Numbered from the stretch's first letter, positions 37,440-51,590 are shown. The stretch: DNA of 64,000 nt from Elysia chlorotica (GCA_003991915.1 RQTK01000013.1:167540-231539); one strand, 5' to 3'. Notes: generated by a model from the letters alone, not told the origin. Numbers and translations are program-made.

Positions 37440-38135
37440 ATATCTACATCTCTTCTTTACGGCGTCAAACAGCAAGCAATAATATTTATATCAATAAATG
37501 TATTGTATCTTAAAAGATCACCCATGTACAAACGACTGAATGTATAATGACTCTAACTTACGCCCATTACAACCACTCAGTGCATCACTATAGCCGCGAT
37601 CATCTCGTGCCAGTGCCACCAGTTACCTGTTCCTGCAACGCGTGCGGCCAGGTATCGAGCCTTAAACATCATGTCACAACAGCATTCAGCCAGACCCCAG
37701 CTCTGTGGGCTGCCCACCCGGCCACTAATTATTTACGTTAGCCTGGCGTTCGTGTATCTACCCCTGACCACGCCTGTAACGTCCGTCAGTCCGCGTCTTG
37801 GTCAAGTCTTATCATAACATTGGCCTCAGCACTGAACTCGCCATTTTCGCGTTTCTCATTCCAAGATGGTGGCTCATGCACTCTCAACAACCGGGAGGGG
37901 AGGGGGGGGGATTTTTTTGTAGAGAAACTATGCATATTTTTTAGCACAGCAAATACTGCACATCGATGCGGAATAAGCAACTGTAATTAAATGCAGTAAA
38001 AAGAAGATAGAAGAAAGACCAACTTAATTTCTGAATACATTTAAATACTTTGAATAATACCAAAAAACAACAACTACAGACTGCAATTATTATTACAGAA
38101 ATCTCTATTTTGACTTGCTAAATTCATCAAAACTC
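37435..38135. other. Non-coding with GC-moderate island
   Basis: Unique DNA, GC-richer at about 37560-37880 with CpGs and a short G run near 37900. Frames on both strands are short and unrecognised. Confidence 0.4.
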
Positions 38136-38268
<133 letters not shown>

Positions 38269-38995
38269 CTCTGTCGGCGAACTTTAACTTATGTATAACA
38301 AACCGCCAGCTTAACAAGCTCATTTGCCTAAAAAGTTTGATTTTTCAATGAGGAAATTAATTATACCGCCTTTATTGCTCTCTCCACAAAACTGAGAGTT
38401 CCCCTCGATCACTAATGAGTTTTCTCCATCTTCCTTTCTCTCCTCGTTCAAAGGGCCCTCTTTAAATATCTAGGTGTATATTAAAGTCTAGCAAACTAAT
38501 GGAATCTGTCCCCTAACCCATCAATCTTTAAGAGTTTACTTCAGGTTCTGAGTGTACTCTCACTGACAAGAAAAGTTCGTCTCACAATCAGAGGCAGGTA
38601 ATAGGCGGACAGGCGCAGGCAGCTGCAGGAGGAGGGTCTACAGGCTCAAACAGGCAGGAGGGAATCCTCTTTCTTCCCCTACCTTCTTCTTCTCCTCTCT
38701 CCCTCCATCCCTGCACCTTTCCCTAGTGCCTGCAAGAGTTTCCACACCTCTGCATCTCTAATCATGCTTGTTATCGTCCAACAACACCGAACCCTCTACT
38801 CACACGACGGGGAGCGAACGCGCGATGGGGATTAAAGACTAAGGCCTCTGAGAAGGTAGTTGAGCCTCTCTGGTTGTGAAAAAACGTGAAGGGCGTGAGT
38901 GGGAAACTTTGGGGAAAATAAGAGCAGAGATATGGATTAAATATGGAGGGATTTTTATAGGGTGAAGAAAAATAAATGGTAGATGTATAAAATAG
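38269..38995. other. Non-coding, no feature recognised
   Basis: AT-rich, with a C/T-rich patch at about 38640-38720. Confidence 0.5.
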
Positions 38996-39249
<254 letters not shown>

Positions 39250-40159
39250 ACGGGAGGAGAGGGCTGGAACTAATTTCGTAACAGGACGAGGAAAGGTGAG
39301 CGGAAGGGACAGTTTTAAAGGAAGGCAAAACAGAACGACAGACGGGAAAACTGCGAGTGAGGCACACACAGCGGGAAATGGAGACCTTCCACAAAGAGCG
39401 CTTTCACATGAGCGCGATAATGAAAGGTGGCTGGTGATAAGGGCCTCTTACACCATAGGCGAGGCCATACAACATACTGCGCTCTATTGTGTCTCCTTGT
39501 CCATTATGTTGTATATCGACAGAACTGTTTATAAGATATTTTCCTTTTTTTTCTATAACTATTATGACCAAACCATAGTTATGTAGTATTATTGTTTGAA
39601 TAACCTTATAAACGACTTCTTTTTATCTTAAATTGTTCTCATGACCTGGGTAATCTATTATATAGTAAGTACAATAGGTATCTACCATTTAGCAAGACTT
39701 CCACAAACCTCATAAAATAGTATTGCTGTTAATGTTATTTCTTCCTCCAGCTATATGACAGGTTCTGCGTTGTACCATCATATAATACTCTTCAAAATAT
39801 AGAGGATAAAACTAACATGCTAACGTTCCAACTACCCTTTCTTTAAAACGTTTAACCTTTTTACTAACATAATTCTTATTTGGTGAACCGTTATATTTTA
39901 CAAACACTATAAAACTGAATCTTAAATTATACATTGTTCGAAACTGTGCTGGTTGCTAATCCTCTGATCATTTTAAATTCATTTGTACATGATCTATGTA
40001 TCAAACTCTCTGTCATTTTCCCATAACGATTTGGCGTCTTTTGTTTTTATTACAGTAAGATCAAAATCTAAAGTCTCCCCAAAAGATTTGACTAAGTCAA
40101 CATAATTATTATTTTAAACAAAAGAAAAAGGAAGAGAAAAAGAAGACAATTTAATGTCG
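39250..40159. other. AT-rich non-coding stretch
   Basis: Unique DNA, GC-moderate to about 39480 and then strongly AT-rich. No gene is recognised. Confidence 0.5.
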
Positions 40160-40184
40160 ATAGATACATAGATAGAAAGATAGG

Positions 40185-40268
<84 letters not shown>

Positions 40269-40350
40269 GAGATAGGTAGAGATAGATAGATAGATAGAGA
40301 GAAGAGAGATAGAGAGCGGACGAGAGAGAGGGTAGGAGGGAGAGAGAAAG
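40160..40350 (+). repeat. (GATA)n with GA-rich tail
   Basis: About 26 GATA units (to about 40268) followed by degenerate GATAGA and GA units. Confidence 0.95.
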
Positions 40351-40770
40351 AGGGAGAGATAGAGAGAGGGATAAGAACCAAGAGACAAAGGGAGCTAAAT
40401 GTATCGTTTACAGAAATCCATCGTGTTATAAATGTATGGGAAACACCACAAGCTTGTTTATTTTCAAGAATCCTGCGCTGCTATTGTTAGCTTTATTCTT
40501 ATCAGCTATGAAAGAAAACTGCTATATTTCAGTTTTTCAATATGCGTTTACGTGTATTCTGATCATTATACCTTGGAAGGAGAGAAAACACAATGGAAAC
40601 ATTGGTTTTAGAGTAACGCATTGTAACACATAATCGAATCATAATAGAACAAATTAAAAAGACTATAACACACAATTTCACTAGACCACACAAATAAAAT
40701 CAACATTTTGCCCATTTTGTGCCCTCGTCCTCTCCTCACTTTCCGGATGCCGGCCTCACAATCCTTCTCC
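40351..40770. other. Non-coding, no feature recognised
   Basis: AT-rich unique DNA immediately left of the tandem duplication. Confidence 0.5.
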
Positions 40771-41095
40771 AAGTTGAGTTTTCGACACTTTCGGTGACTG
40801 TTCGACCTTGGGCCTGTACTATTTGACCTTTGGTTAAGTGGTGGGTACAAGTCTAGCTGTCACAGCATGTCTGATGCTGATGTAGTGCGGGGCATCAAGT
40901 TTCGCCCTATCATCTCTCTTCTGCGTTTCTGTTTCTGTTTCCTCATAATTTTGGGACCCTTCTTGTTTGACACTCCCGCTCTCTAGTCAGTGTAAAAAAG
41001 TTTTTCTTGTTTGGATTTATTTCTGCATGCCTCTCCGTCTGTGTTATGTCTGTCTGTCTGCCTGCGTGTTTGTCTGTCTTTGTCTATGTCTGTCT
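40771..41095 (+). repeat. Tandem duplication, copy 1 (325 bp)
   Basis: From aagttgagttttcgacac to a CTGT-rich end, repeated almost base for base in the next 338 bases. It includes a unique GC-moderate part with the words gacctttggttaagtgg and a CTGT microsatellite at its end. No gene is recognised inside. Confidence 0.95.
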
Positions 41096-41433
41096 AAGTT
41101 GAGTTTTCGACACTTTCGGACTTCGGTGACTGTTCGACCTTGGGCCTGTACTATTTGACCTTTGGTTAAGTGGTGGGTACAAGTCTAGCTGTCACAGCAT
41201 GTCTGATGCTGATGTAGTGCGGGGCATCAAGTTTCGCCCTATCATCTCTCCTCTGCGTTTCTGTTTCTGTTTCCTCATAATTTTGGGACCCTTCTTGTTT
41301 GACACTCCCGCTCTCTCAGTCTAGTCAGTGTAAAAAAGTTTTTCTTGTTTGGATTTATTTCTGCATGCCTCTCCGTCTGTGTTATGTCTGTCTGTCTGCC
41401 TGCGTGTTTGTCTGTCTTTGTCTATGTCTGTCT
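41096..41433 (+). repeat. Tandem duplication, copy 2 (338 bp)
   Basis: Nearly identical to the preceding copy. The two differ mainly by a 7-base insertion (acttcgg) near the start, a 6-base insertion in the ctctcagtctagtc region, and single substitutions. The high identity suggests a recent event, or a collapse or expansion artefact. The junctions fall in CTGT sequence. Confidence 0.95.
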
Positions 41434-41465
41434 GCTCTGTCTGTCTCTGTCTCTTCTCTGTCTCT

Positions 41466-41530
<65 letters not shown>
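41434..41530 (+). repeat. (CT)n microsatellite
   Basis: Degenerate CTGTCTCT units lead into about 65 bases of CT dinucleotide, directly after the second duplication copy. Confidence 0.95.
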
Positions 41531-41531
<1 letters not shown>

Positions 41532-41895
41532 GTTTCCGGTATAAACCGTTCTGGATGGAATCGTTAAACAAAAGTAACCAAAGGAGCTATAATTTAGACA
41601 TACATTTACAACTAATATGTGCGAAAAAGAGACTCTTATTATAAGCTTTAGAAAAAAAACAAAATCGAAACCCATACCTCTCCATGCTCATCCGGTGCAG
41701 GTTTTTTTTTTAAAAAGGATACTGCCAAGATTCTCAGAAGCTTTGTGTTTTTCTTTAATTCGACTTACGCATGCAAAGTCAACAATAAGAAGAATTAGTG
41801 TATGAATGCAGATGAAAAATGGGAATTACACATCTTGTGTACACTAAGTAAAACAGCGCTAGCTGTTATGGCACTATATAACTAATTCAAGAAGG
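41531..41895. other. Non-coding, no feature recognised
   Basis: AT-rich unique DNA leading up to the short insertion. Confidence 0.5.
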
Positions 41896-41915
41896 ATAGT
41901 GCGCTGCGCTGGCCC

Positions 41916-42005
41916 TGTCGCCGTATAGGATTCCCCAAGGGATCCTTGGAGACGTTAAACCCGGAGAGAGGGAGAGAATTCTCTCCCTCCCTCTATAGAG
42001 AATTT
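41916..42005 (+). mobile_element. Short hairpin-rich insertion element, copy 1
   Basis: About 90 bases beginning tgtcgccgtatagga and ending ctatagagaattt, flanked by the direct repeat atagtgcgctg(cgctg)gccc (41896-41915 and 42006-42020). Inside are ccaagggatccttgg, the string gagacgttaaacccgg, a perfect 22-base palindrome centred on GAATTC (41968-41989), and the palindrome ctctatagag. A second copy in reverse orientation lies at 52798-52884 with different flanking repeats. It carries no coding capacity. It behaves like a tiny non-autonomous element (MITE- or SINE-like). Confidence 0.75.
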
Positions 42006-42020
42006 ATAGTGCGCTGGCCC

Positions 42021-42545
42021 ACTGGTCTGCCGAGCAGAGCTGGACAGAGGGGGCGTCCTACTTCATGACACCGGCAGACAGCCTGTGTCGCCCAATGCAT
42101 GAGCTTGACCAGCAGGACTCTCAGGCTCTGGGCGACGGGATCAGCATCCTCTCCTCATTAAAGTATCCATAGCAAGTCTTTAAATCAGGCCCTGCTAGTG
42201 CTACAATTAGAGAGTGGAATAGTCCAAGATAAAGCCACTTGCCTTTTTGCGTTCTGTTATTAATGTTCTGAATCTGCTTTGTGGTTCTTTTGCTCTAAGT
42301 AGATGTGTTAGTGATTGATTGGGCATCAGACAAAACAGATAAGTTAACTGTCAGGGTAGTCTTAATGTTTTTAAATTGATGAAGGAAAAAAGTTAGAGTA
42401 AAAAACGGGTAGTAGTCAGGCAAAAATAGGAAGGGATAGAAAAAGAGTTCGAGAAATAGAGATTGGTAAATAGATGTATTGATATAAAAAAGAGGAGAGA
42501 GGGAGAGAGTGAGTGGAACTTCTAAGGCAGGACGAAAGAAAGGGA
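42021..42545. other. Non-coding, GC-rich next to the element
   Basis: GC-rich unique DNA to about 42150, then AT-rich and GA-rich. No gene is recognised. Confidence 0.45.
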
Positions 42546-43103
<558 letters not shown>

Positions 43104-43128
43104 GAAAGAGAAAGAGATAGAGATAGAG

Positions 43129-44754
43129 AAAGAGACAGACAGACAGACAGGCAGACAGACAGAGAGAGGCAGAGAGTCAGAGAGAGACAGAGACATAGTG
43201 AGAGACAGACATAGAGACAGAAACAGACAGACAGTAAGGCAGAGGAGCAGGAACACGTCTGTGGATGAAGGAAAAATGGGAATGCAAAAAAAAAAAGTCG
43301 AGACTGCATAGAACATTTTAGAGCAGGGAAACTCTAAGAATTAAGTTTGTATCGGGTACAATGAGCACAAAAAACAACCACAGAACACAATATTAAATAA
43401 GAAATAAAATGATTAGCCACGACATTTTTCATTAAAACAGGAGTAAAACGAAAATGGCAGGCATAAAAACTAATACCGAGCCGGAAAAGATATAATATCT
43501 AAGTCTTGCACTATCGAACGTCGACTCTTCTTTTCACCACACAATTCAAGAAAACATTCTCATTTATTGATAGATTATTTTGACAAGATCCATTTCTCGG
43601 CTAACTATTATTTCATTTTATCTAATTTGTCTGGAATCTTGATTTATTGAAATATTTCTCGATAGCGAATGGATTTGAGTTACCATCCTCTCGATTCCAA
43701 AAGATAATACGGAAAGCTTAAAGGCAGGGATTTCACAAGATATATAAGTAAAAAAAAACTTAGTAAAAGAATACGGCTACAGAACTTCTCTTTTTCCCTG
43801 CATGGACTGTCATTCTCTAGGAATATAATGAATCGTTCTCTTCATGCGGAAAAAAGCAGTGGTCTGTTACATCAGAAAAGGAAACTTATAGGAGGCGTGG
43901 TGTTTTAGACATACACTCGACTCCCTAACATAATGTATGCAGTATTCTTTCAGTAAAAAACAAATGTGATTTAGAACACACGGTAGAAAACAACCCTACA
44001 TTTAATCAAATACTTAACAATTTCTCCAATGGTAGACTGACAGTGTAGTCAATGGTATTTAATGATCAAAGAACTATTTGTGCCGGGCTTTGAGTTTTTC
44101 TTGTAGGAGGTGAATTGCACCTGGTTAATGAGAAAGCTCATTTAAACAGAAATATGTCAAACAATTGGTAAATTAAAACCAATCGTTTAGTACTTAAAAA
44201 AAAAATTACCCCCATCTATCCCTTAAAATTCACCATCAGTCATTAAATTGATCAAAGAACCCACGCATGGGATGGTGACTTTAATATATAACAACCAATG
44301 AGCAAACCAAAGTAATGTATCAAACAATCAATCTACGAGTTACATGTTTCAAAGTACTTACATGAGGGTGCAAAATGTGCATATATATTATCCAGTTTTG
44401 CAATTAAATGTACCAAACCTGCATGATGACTAGTGCGCTTTTGGTGTTTAAACACTTCCATGTATCGCATGGCCTATAAAAGTCACCTTTCATCTCCTTG
44501 TCAGGTATATTTCAAATGAGTGGAAATCTAGAGGTAAAGCAGGAGATTCCAGGAAGGAAGTGTGAGCATGTTAGTGGGAAAACTTTGATGTGCGCGTCAC
44601 GAGATACCATCTAGATAGTGACAGGCAGTGTCAAAACCATCTCCTATGCACGGTGTCCAAATATCCTGTCAATATGCCCACAGCCTCTAAGCTGACTGCC
44701 TTGTGAGAAAAGATAGGAAAGAGTGTGTCAAGAAAAAAAGAGATAGGCAGAGAC

Positions 44755-44790
<36 letters not shown>
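43129..44790 (+). repeat. 1.7-kb tandem segmental duplication, copy A
   Basis: Starts in a GACA/GA-rich block and continues through unique AT-rich DNA (for example gtcgagactgcatagaac near 43297) to a GA array at about 44757-44789. Corresponding positions recur 1.66-1.69 kb downstream with roughly 6 percent differences over the stretch I compared by eye. No gene is recognised within it. Confidence 0.93.
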
Positions 44791-44792
<2 letters not shown>

Positions 44793-46462
44793 CAGACAGA
44801 CAGACAGGCAGACAGACAGAGAGAGGCAAAGAGTCAGAGAGAGACAGAGACATAGTGAGAGAAAGACATAGAGACAAGCGAACAGACAGACAGTAAGAGT
44901 CAGAGAGAGACAGAGACATAGTGAGAGAAGGAAAAAGAGAAAGCAAAAAAAAAAAAAGTCGAGACTGCATAGAACATTTCAGAGCAGGGAAACTCTATGA
45001 ATTAAGTTTGTATCGGGTACAATTAGCATAAAAAACAGCAACAGAACACAATATTAAATAAGAAATAAAATAATTAGCCACGATATTTTTCATTAAACCA
45101 AGAGTAAAACGAAAATGGCAGGCATAAAAACTAATACCGAGCTGGAAAAGATATAATATCTAAGTCTTGCAATATCGAACGCCGACTCTTCTTTTCACAT
45201 ACAATTCAAGAAAACATTCTCATTAGTTTGTTGATAGATTATTTTGACAAGATCCATTTCTTGGCTAACTATTATTTCATTTTATCTAATTTGTCTGGAA
45301 CCTTGATTTATTGTAACATTTCTCGAAAGCGAATGGATTTGAGTTACCAACCTCTCGATTCCAAAAGATGATACGGAAAGCTTAAAGGCAGTTATTCAAC
45401 AAGATAAATCATTCAAAAAGAATTAGTGAAAGAATGCGGCTACAGAACCTCTCTTTTTCCCTGCATGGACTGTCCTTTTCTAGGAAGATAATGACATCGT
45501 TCTCTTCATGCGGAAAAAAGCAGTGGTCTGTTACATCAGAAAAGGAAACTTATAGGAGGCGTGGTGTTTAGACATACAGTCCCTAACATAATGTATGCAG
45601 TATTCTTTCAGTAAAAAAAAACACCTGTGTGTTAGAAAACACGATAGAAAACAACCCTACATTTTAGCAAATTCTTAACGTTTTCTTGACTGTGTAGTCA
45701 ATCATTTTATGGTATATAGTAATCAAAGAACTATTTTTGTGCCGGGCTTTGAGGTTTTCTTGTAGGAGGTGAATTGCATCTGGTTAATGAGAAAGCCCGT
45801 TTAAACAGAAATATGTCAAACAATTAGTAAATTAAAACAAATTGCTTTGTACCTTAAAAAACTAAAACAAACAATCAAAAACAGCCACGTCTATCCCTTA
45901 AAATTGACCATCAGTCATTAAACTGATCAAGGAACCCACGCAAGGGTCGATCAATGTACAATAATTATAACAACCAATGAGAAAACCAAATAATTGTATC
46001 AAACAATCAACCTATGAGTTACATGTTTCAAAGTACTTACATGAGGGTGCAAAAGGTGCATATATCTATGGCTGTATATACTATCCAGTTTTGCAATTAA
46101 ATGTACCAACCCTGCATGATGACTATCAAAATTTGTGGTGTTTAAACACTTCAGTATATCCCATGGCCTTTAAAAGCCACCTTTCATCTCCTTATCAGGT
46201 ATATTTCAAATGAGTAGAAATCTAGAGGTAAAACAGGAGATTCCAGGAAGGAAGGGTGAGCATGTTAGTGGGAAAACTTTGATGTGCGCGTCACGAGATA
46301 CCATCTAGATAGTGACAGGCAGTGTCAAAACCACCTCCTATGCACGGTGCCCAAATATCCTTTCAATATACCCACAGCCTCTAAGCTGACTGCATTGTGA
46401 GAAAAGATAGGAAATAGTGTGATGAAGAAAAGAAAGAGATAGGCAGAGACATACAGGGAGGG

Positions 46463-46513
<51 letters not shown>
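44791..46513 (+). repeat. 1.7-kb tandem segmental duplication, copy B
   Basis: Starts with the same GACA-rich block and repeats the unique AT-rich body, ending in a GA array at about 46459-46513. Small indels shift the offset from 1661 at the left to about 1693 at the right. Within the left block a 30-base agtcagagagagacagagac unit is itself duplicated (44834 and 44898). The GA microsatellites at the borders suggest unequal exchange between repeats. Confidence 0.93.
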
Positions 46514-46515
<2 letters not shown>

Positions 46516-46879
46516 GAGAAAAGTAACTCCTAAGGTGTATAAAACACATTAATCGAGCACTAAATTATTATACAAAAGGCGCTTACTCTCCTCAATAGAA
46601 GAACAAATTGAATTTTAATTGGACGAGAAATTAAATTGAAACCATACAAGCTGAACGATAAAATTTCCAAAATTTAAACACAATGAAAGGAACCTGAACT
46701 TACTTACATAGGTTTGCAGGTCGAACCCGCTATGATTTGCTATAGTAACGTGTATTTTACTTTATAATCCGACTTATATATCTCGCGAGTTTCGTTCTTA
46801 AGAATCTGATACACTTTCCAGTATTCTCTATGTCGTTCGTGACATCATTATCGCCATCATGTTACCGGGTACACTAAAA
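46514..46879. other. Non-coding, no feature recognised
   Basis: AT-rich unique DNA. Confidence 0.5.
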
Positions 46880-47600
46880 AAAATAGGCGTGTATAGAACA
46901 CAACGAAGGCCAGTGAAAAAAGCACAATTTCCGCCCTCACCAGTCCTATGGACAGACTTGCAAGGCCTGGGGAAGCCCTTCCTGTGCGCTGGAACAGAGG
47001 GCCAGAAGCTGCCGCCAGAGATACCATAGACACGGCATGGAACCAATTTCCGCACTCTCCGGCAACCTTCATCAACAGAGGCCTTACAAGGAACAAATTG
47101 GGGCCTGAATAAAATTTCAAGAATAAAAAAAATGCTTGACCTACACCTCGATCTAGTAAGTATTATATTTAAAATGGTTGAAAATAACTATTCTAATAAT
47201 TAGAAGTAAAAATATTATAAGAAAACTCATTGTATAACGAATCAATCCATGAAACCTGTTCTTTGGATGTCATAACATGCAGTACATCCACTCATTACTT
47301 ACACTACAATATAACTGGCGTGTAGCGCACGGGATTGCTGAAGAACTTCACTTTGACATACTGCGGGGAAACACCGAATTATTTACAGCCAATTTCAAGG
47401 CTCAGGAAGATCCCATGACGTTATTACGCCTTCTCACGCAACCCTGGCAGGGGGTGGCTTTTGTCCATTTGTATAATTTTTATGGACGGGTGTAATGTTT
47501 CAGCAACACTCTCCATTATCATGTTACCGAAAATGTTCTAGAGGTCATGAAGTCAGAGACCTGTACAGGGCTGGGCGACCTTATCGGAAATCCGATCTCT
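46880..47600. other. Two adjacent unique GC-moderate islands
   Basis: One island covers about 46880-47110 and another about 47280-47600. The second has ttattacgcc and ttttatggac words resembling posterior-homeodomain sites. Overlapping open frames on both strands (46828-47120 minus, 47277-47495 plus) have no domain. Regulatory nature is inferred. Confidence 0.25.
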
Positions 47601-47632
47601 GCGCATCAACGATTGCAAGATTCGCGTCATTG

Positions 47633-47635
<3 letters not shown>

Positions 47636-47724
<89 letters not shown>

Positions 47725-47727
47725 AAT
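47636..47727 (+). repeat. (CT)n microsatellite
   Basis: About 92 bases of CT dinucleotide with one TATC unit near the right end. Confidence 0.97.
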
Positions 47728-49419
47728 GACTCTTGTATGTCTTTCTCTCTCTTTCTCGCTATCCTTTTTATCCCCTTTCATCAGCTTTCTTTCTCTTTCA
47801 TTATGTGAATGTCTCTTGTCCTGTTTGCCCCCTCTGTTTCCGACTTCTCCTGTGCGTGTGTCTCTACGAAAATGCCACACACAGAGCTAGGGAATGCATT
47901 GTGAATTGTCGGGAGATTTGGTGCTTTTCAGTTCGATGTCATGGTCCGATGGGAGGAGATTTTAATCATTCACAACCTTCTAATTTTTAGTGAATCATTG
48001 AGACAAAGATATATACACAATTATGTATTAACATGATGCATTTAGTCCATCAAGTTTGAGGCCTATTCAGTGGCTATGAATACTCACTTATTTATCAGAT
48101 GTACTATTAGCATGACAAATATAATAACTTCATTAAACAACACTATTGGTGTGTCTTGAATATAATTGTAATAGACTAGTAGCACCTACAGCAAAAGATT
48201 GTTGAAAATGAAAAAAAAAAAAATTTTCAAGCCTATCTTTTCAAAGTTCAACTTTGCCATTAGGGCTTCCCGGCGTTCTCGCCATTCAGAAGCTGGATGT
48301 AAAATCAATAAGTTGGACGGCGAAACAACCGTAATTGAGAAATGATGAAGCACAAGACGTGCCATTTTCGACACAAGATTTTTTTTTCTTTTATAATAAT
48401 AATATGGATGTTGTTTATTTTGTTCATAAAGCCATTTGTGAATTAAGTAATTGTGACGATATCAGCGCCATGCACGTCTGTTCTTATGTTGTTGACTCGA
48501 GCGAATTATTATGAACTGATGCTGTGCGGGACTTTTGAACAATAATTGCAGAAGAGCAGGTTGGTCTATTATTGATTTCTCTTTGTTATTCATAAACTAT
48601 CTGTCAGTTTCAACTCACATGTCTGCATCCTCTTCCTGCACCTGTTAAGATTTTTGTTGTGTTTTTTTTAAATGAAAAAAGGTCCCGAAAAACCCTTTTG
48701 TCCACGCTCTCAGCATAAGGTATTTCTTTGAAATGTTTTTTTTTTCAAACAACCAGCTTCGAATATGAATTTCACTGATATAAAACAGTTGCCTGAAACA
48801 GAAAATGGAACAAAACACGAAATCACTGCAGCTGTTGGCTCAATAAGCATAAGTTCCTCTGAGTAATATTTTCGTTCAGTAAATCATGTTGAGACAGAAT
48901 AAGCCAATTTTGATAAATTTATAATAAAAAACTTGAAACTCGGCAAACATGTTAGTAACTCAGAATATAAGCTAACAACCGGCAAGATAACACCAACATC
49001 AAAGTCACGAAATGAGGTAAACAGTAAACCATGATGCAGGCAAAACGTCCGCAGGACCAGCAATAATTTTATGCTCTTCAAAGGCCACAAAAGCAGGCCC
49101 AATTCTACTCGTCTTTTCCTGAATATCCTTTGAAGCTGTGATAATCGTTACAATGTGAGCAAACGTAATGCGCTAATTTTTTTTCATGGCTCAGCACAAT
49201 ACCGCAAGTCAAGCCGATTTAAGACCTTGAGTTTTCTATATAATTTTTTTCTTACTAAAACCGGGACAACAAAGGGAACGGGAGTTGGACACGTGTGCTT
49301 CTTCTGGCGGAAAACAAACCAAACTTTAAAACATAAGGCACTCGGCCACACGTGTTACAGAGCGCTGTCTGCAATCAGCGTTCTTCTGATTTAAACATAG
49401 AATGGCATGGTAGAGAGGA

Positions 49420-49426
<7 letters not shown>
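47728..49426. other. AT-rich non-coding stretch
   Basis: Pyrimidine-rich to about 47860, then unique AT-rich DNA with A and T runs near 48211, 48380 and 48740. No gene is recognised. Confidence 0.5.

Positions 49427-49500
<74 letters not shown>
49427..49500 (+). repeat. (GA)n at gap edge
   Basis: About 70 bases of GA dinucleotide running into the gap. Confidence 0.97.
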
Positions 49501-49904
49501 NNNNNNNNNNNNNNNNNNNNNNNNNNNNNNNNNNNNNNNNNNNNNNNNNNNNNNNNNNNNNNNNNNNNNNNNNNNNNNNNNNNNNNNNNNNNNNNNNNNN
49601 NNNNNNNNNNNNNNNNNNNNNNNNNNNNNNNNNNNNNNNNNNNNNNNNNNNNNNNNNNNNNNNNNNNNNNNNNNNNNNNNNNNNNNNNNNNNNNNNNNNN
49701 NNNNNNNNNNNNNNNNNNNNNNNNNNNNNNNNNNNNNNNNNNNNNNNNNNNNNNNNNNNNNNNNNNNNNNNNNNNNNNNNNNNNNNNNNNNNNNNNNNNN
49801 NNNNNNNNNNNNNNNNNNNNNNNNNNNNNNNNNNNNNNNNNNNNNNNNNNNNNNNNNNNNNNNNNNNNNNNNNNNNNNNNNNNNNNNNNNNNNNNNNNNN
49901 NNNN
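49501..49904. other. Assembly gap, 404 N
   Basis: Bordered on both sides by GA dinucleotide in the same orientation, so the missing sequence is probably one long GA array, at least in part. Confidence 1.

Positions 49905-49944
<40 letters not shown>
49905..49944 (+). repeat. (GA)n at right gap edge
   Basis: Forty bases of GA with one GATA unit, continuing the array from before the gap. Confidence 0.97.
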
Positions 49945-49948
<4 letters not shown>

Positions 49949-51500
49949 GAGGAATAGGAATTGTACACGATAAATTTTATGCCTCCAAAATACCATACAG
50001 CGACGCCAAATTGCGATTCGCTTCACTACAACTAGTCCACGTATTTCTAGACCGAGTCATTTTGTTGCCATTGGATTTGCGGTATGTCCCTTAACCCTGA
50101 TGTGAACAAAAGATAAACAAAAATGTCGGGGAGTTTGGGTACTGGGATCTATAGGGATCGTTGTTAAAGCTCCCTCTGTCTGCTCCATAGTCAGGAATAA
50201 CATGCTTTTGATGGTCTTTCCTTACTCTCGACCAAGAAGGCTTGTGGTCATGCTTCGCGGTTTTACAGATTTCCTCCGATATTGTGTTGTCCTCTTTTTG
50301 GAAACGTTTTTCGATGATTGAAGAGGAGAGCTAGCCCTTGGTTAAACAAAGTCAAAAATAGTATTGGGGCTGTTAAGTTTATTCTTTTTTCTTTCTATTA
50401 TGTTGAATATATATGCTCTCTATAGTCTCAACTTTAGAACTATTAGATTGATTTTGGTTTAAAAAATAAAAAAGGTTTCTTACAGACTTAACTTTATTTA
50501 GAGTTTGCAAAAATTTTTATTCGATATTTGTGTGTACACTCAAATATAATATAAGTGAATAAGTAAATAAGTAAAGGGATATATGTAAATTAAGCGATGC
50601 AACATCCAAGTCAGTAAAGCATTAGTTACAAGCCTTTTAGTGCTCAGGTAACTATCTTTCTGCTAAAATAAAACCAATCAGCTTCAACCAAAGGACTCCT
50701 TAGTTAAGAACAATGTCTTGTTTAAACAATGTTAGCGTTGCAGATGTAAACAGTGGAGCTTGATGATATATTATTTCTGTGTTCTATATAAGATCTAGAA
50801 ATAGCCTGGAAGAAACTCCTCAATTTTTAAAATCGTATGATGGTCTATTATGAAAGTTTTGAGTGTCCGTACAAGATTCTCCAACGTCTGTTCTATGCTT
50901 ATTTCGAAATTGTTAATTACGTATTTGACTGAGAGTGCAATTGAAGCAAATTAACCAGCTATGCAAAATATATTCATACATTTTTGTTAATTTAAGGTAT
51001 AAAATTGTACATCGACGAAAGGTAGACTGTTTTTTTTTCTAGAGGAGCAAGACAGTACAATATCTTTATAAAGATGTTTGTATGTCTTTGATAGTCCGTA
51101 GCGTATACTATCAGCCATTTCTAGGTCAAACCAACTCTAAAGAAACTAAGACAGAAGGGCTCACTGTGGCATCCTCAGAACCACCTGAAGTGCTCAACTA
51201 CCGACATAAAATAATGTTTTCAAATCTGGGGACCACGCTAAATATTTGGGTAACTCTACGCCGGGTCTAAACAAAGCAGAGCTAGCATAAAACGACTTCG
51301 CTCCACTGTTGTTCAGAAGTATTCTTGCCCGAGAATAGATCCAGCTCATGTGCTTGTTATCTCTCTACTCACCCGTGCCTGATTCGCAACACACGGCGCT
51401 CACCTACAGATTTACTGAGGCTCTCTGTATGCGGTCTTTCCGATTTTTTTCTTAGTACAGTACATTGAATTATTCCGTCAAATCGCCCCAAGAACAATCC

Positions 51501-51504
<4 letters not shown>
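49945..51504. other. AT-rich non-coding stretch
   Basis: No gene recognised. On the minus strand a frame of about 33 codons before a GTAG|GTGAGC site near 51406 has a donor but begins inside the CT array, so it is not called. Confidence 0.5.
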
Positions 51505-51588
<84 letters not shown>

Positions 51589-51590
51589 CT
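51505..51590 (+). repeat. (CT)n microsatellite
   Basis: About 80 bases of CT dinucleotide ending in TTTC units. Confidence 0.97.

Noticed and set aside
49352..50026. Open frames of 187-211 residues
   Set aside because: They span the 404-base gap and GA arrays only.
51369..51510. Minus-strand frame before a GTAG|GTGAGC donor
   Set aside because: The frame begins in the CT array, so its 5' half is repeat-encoded.
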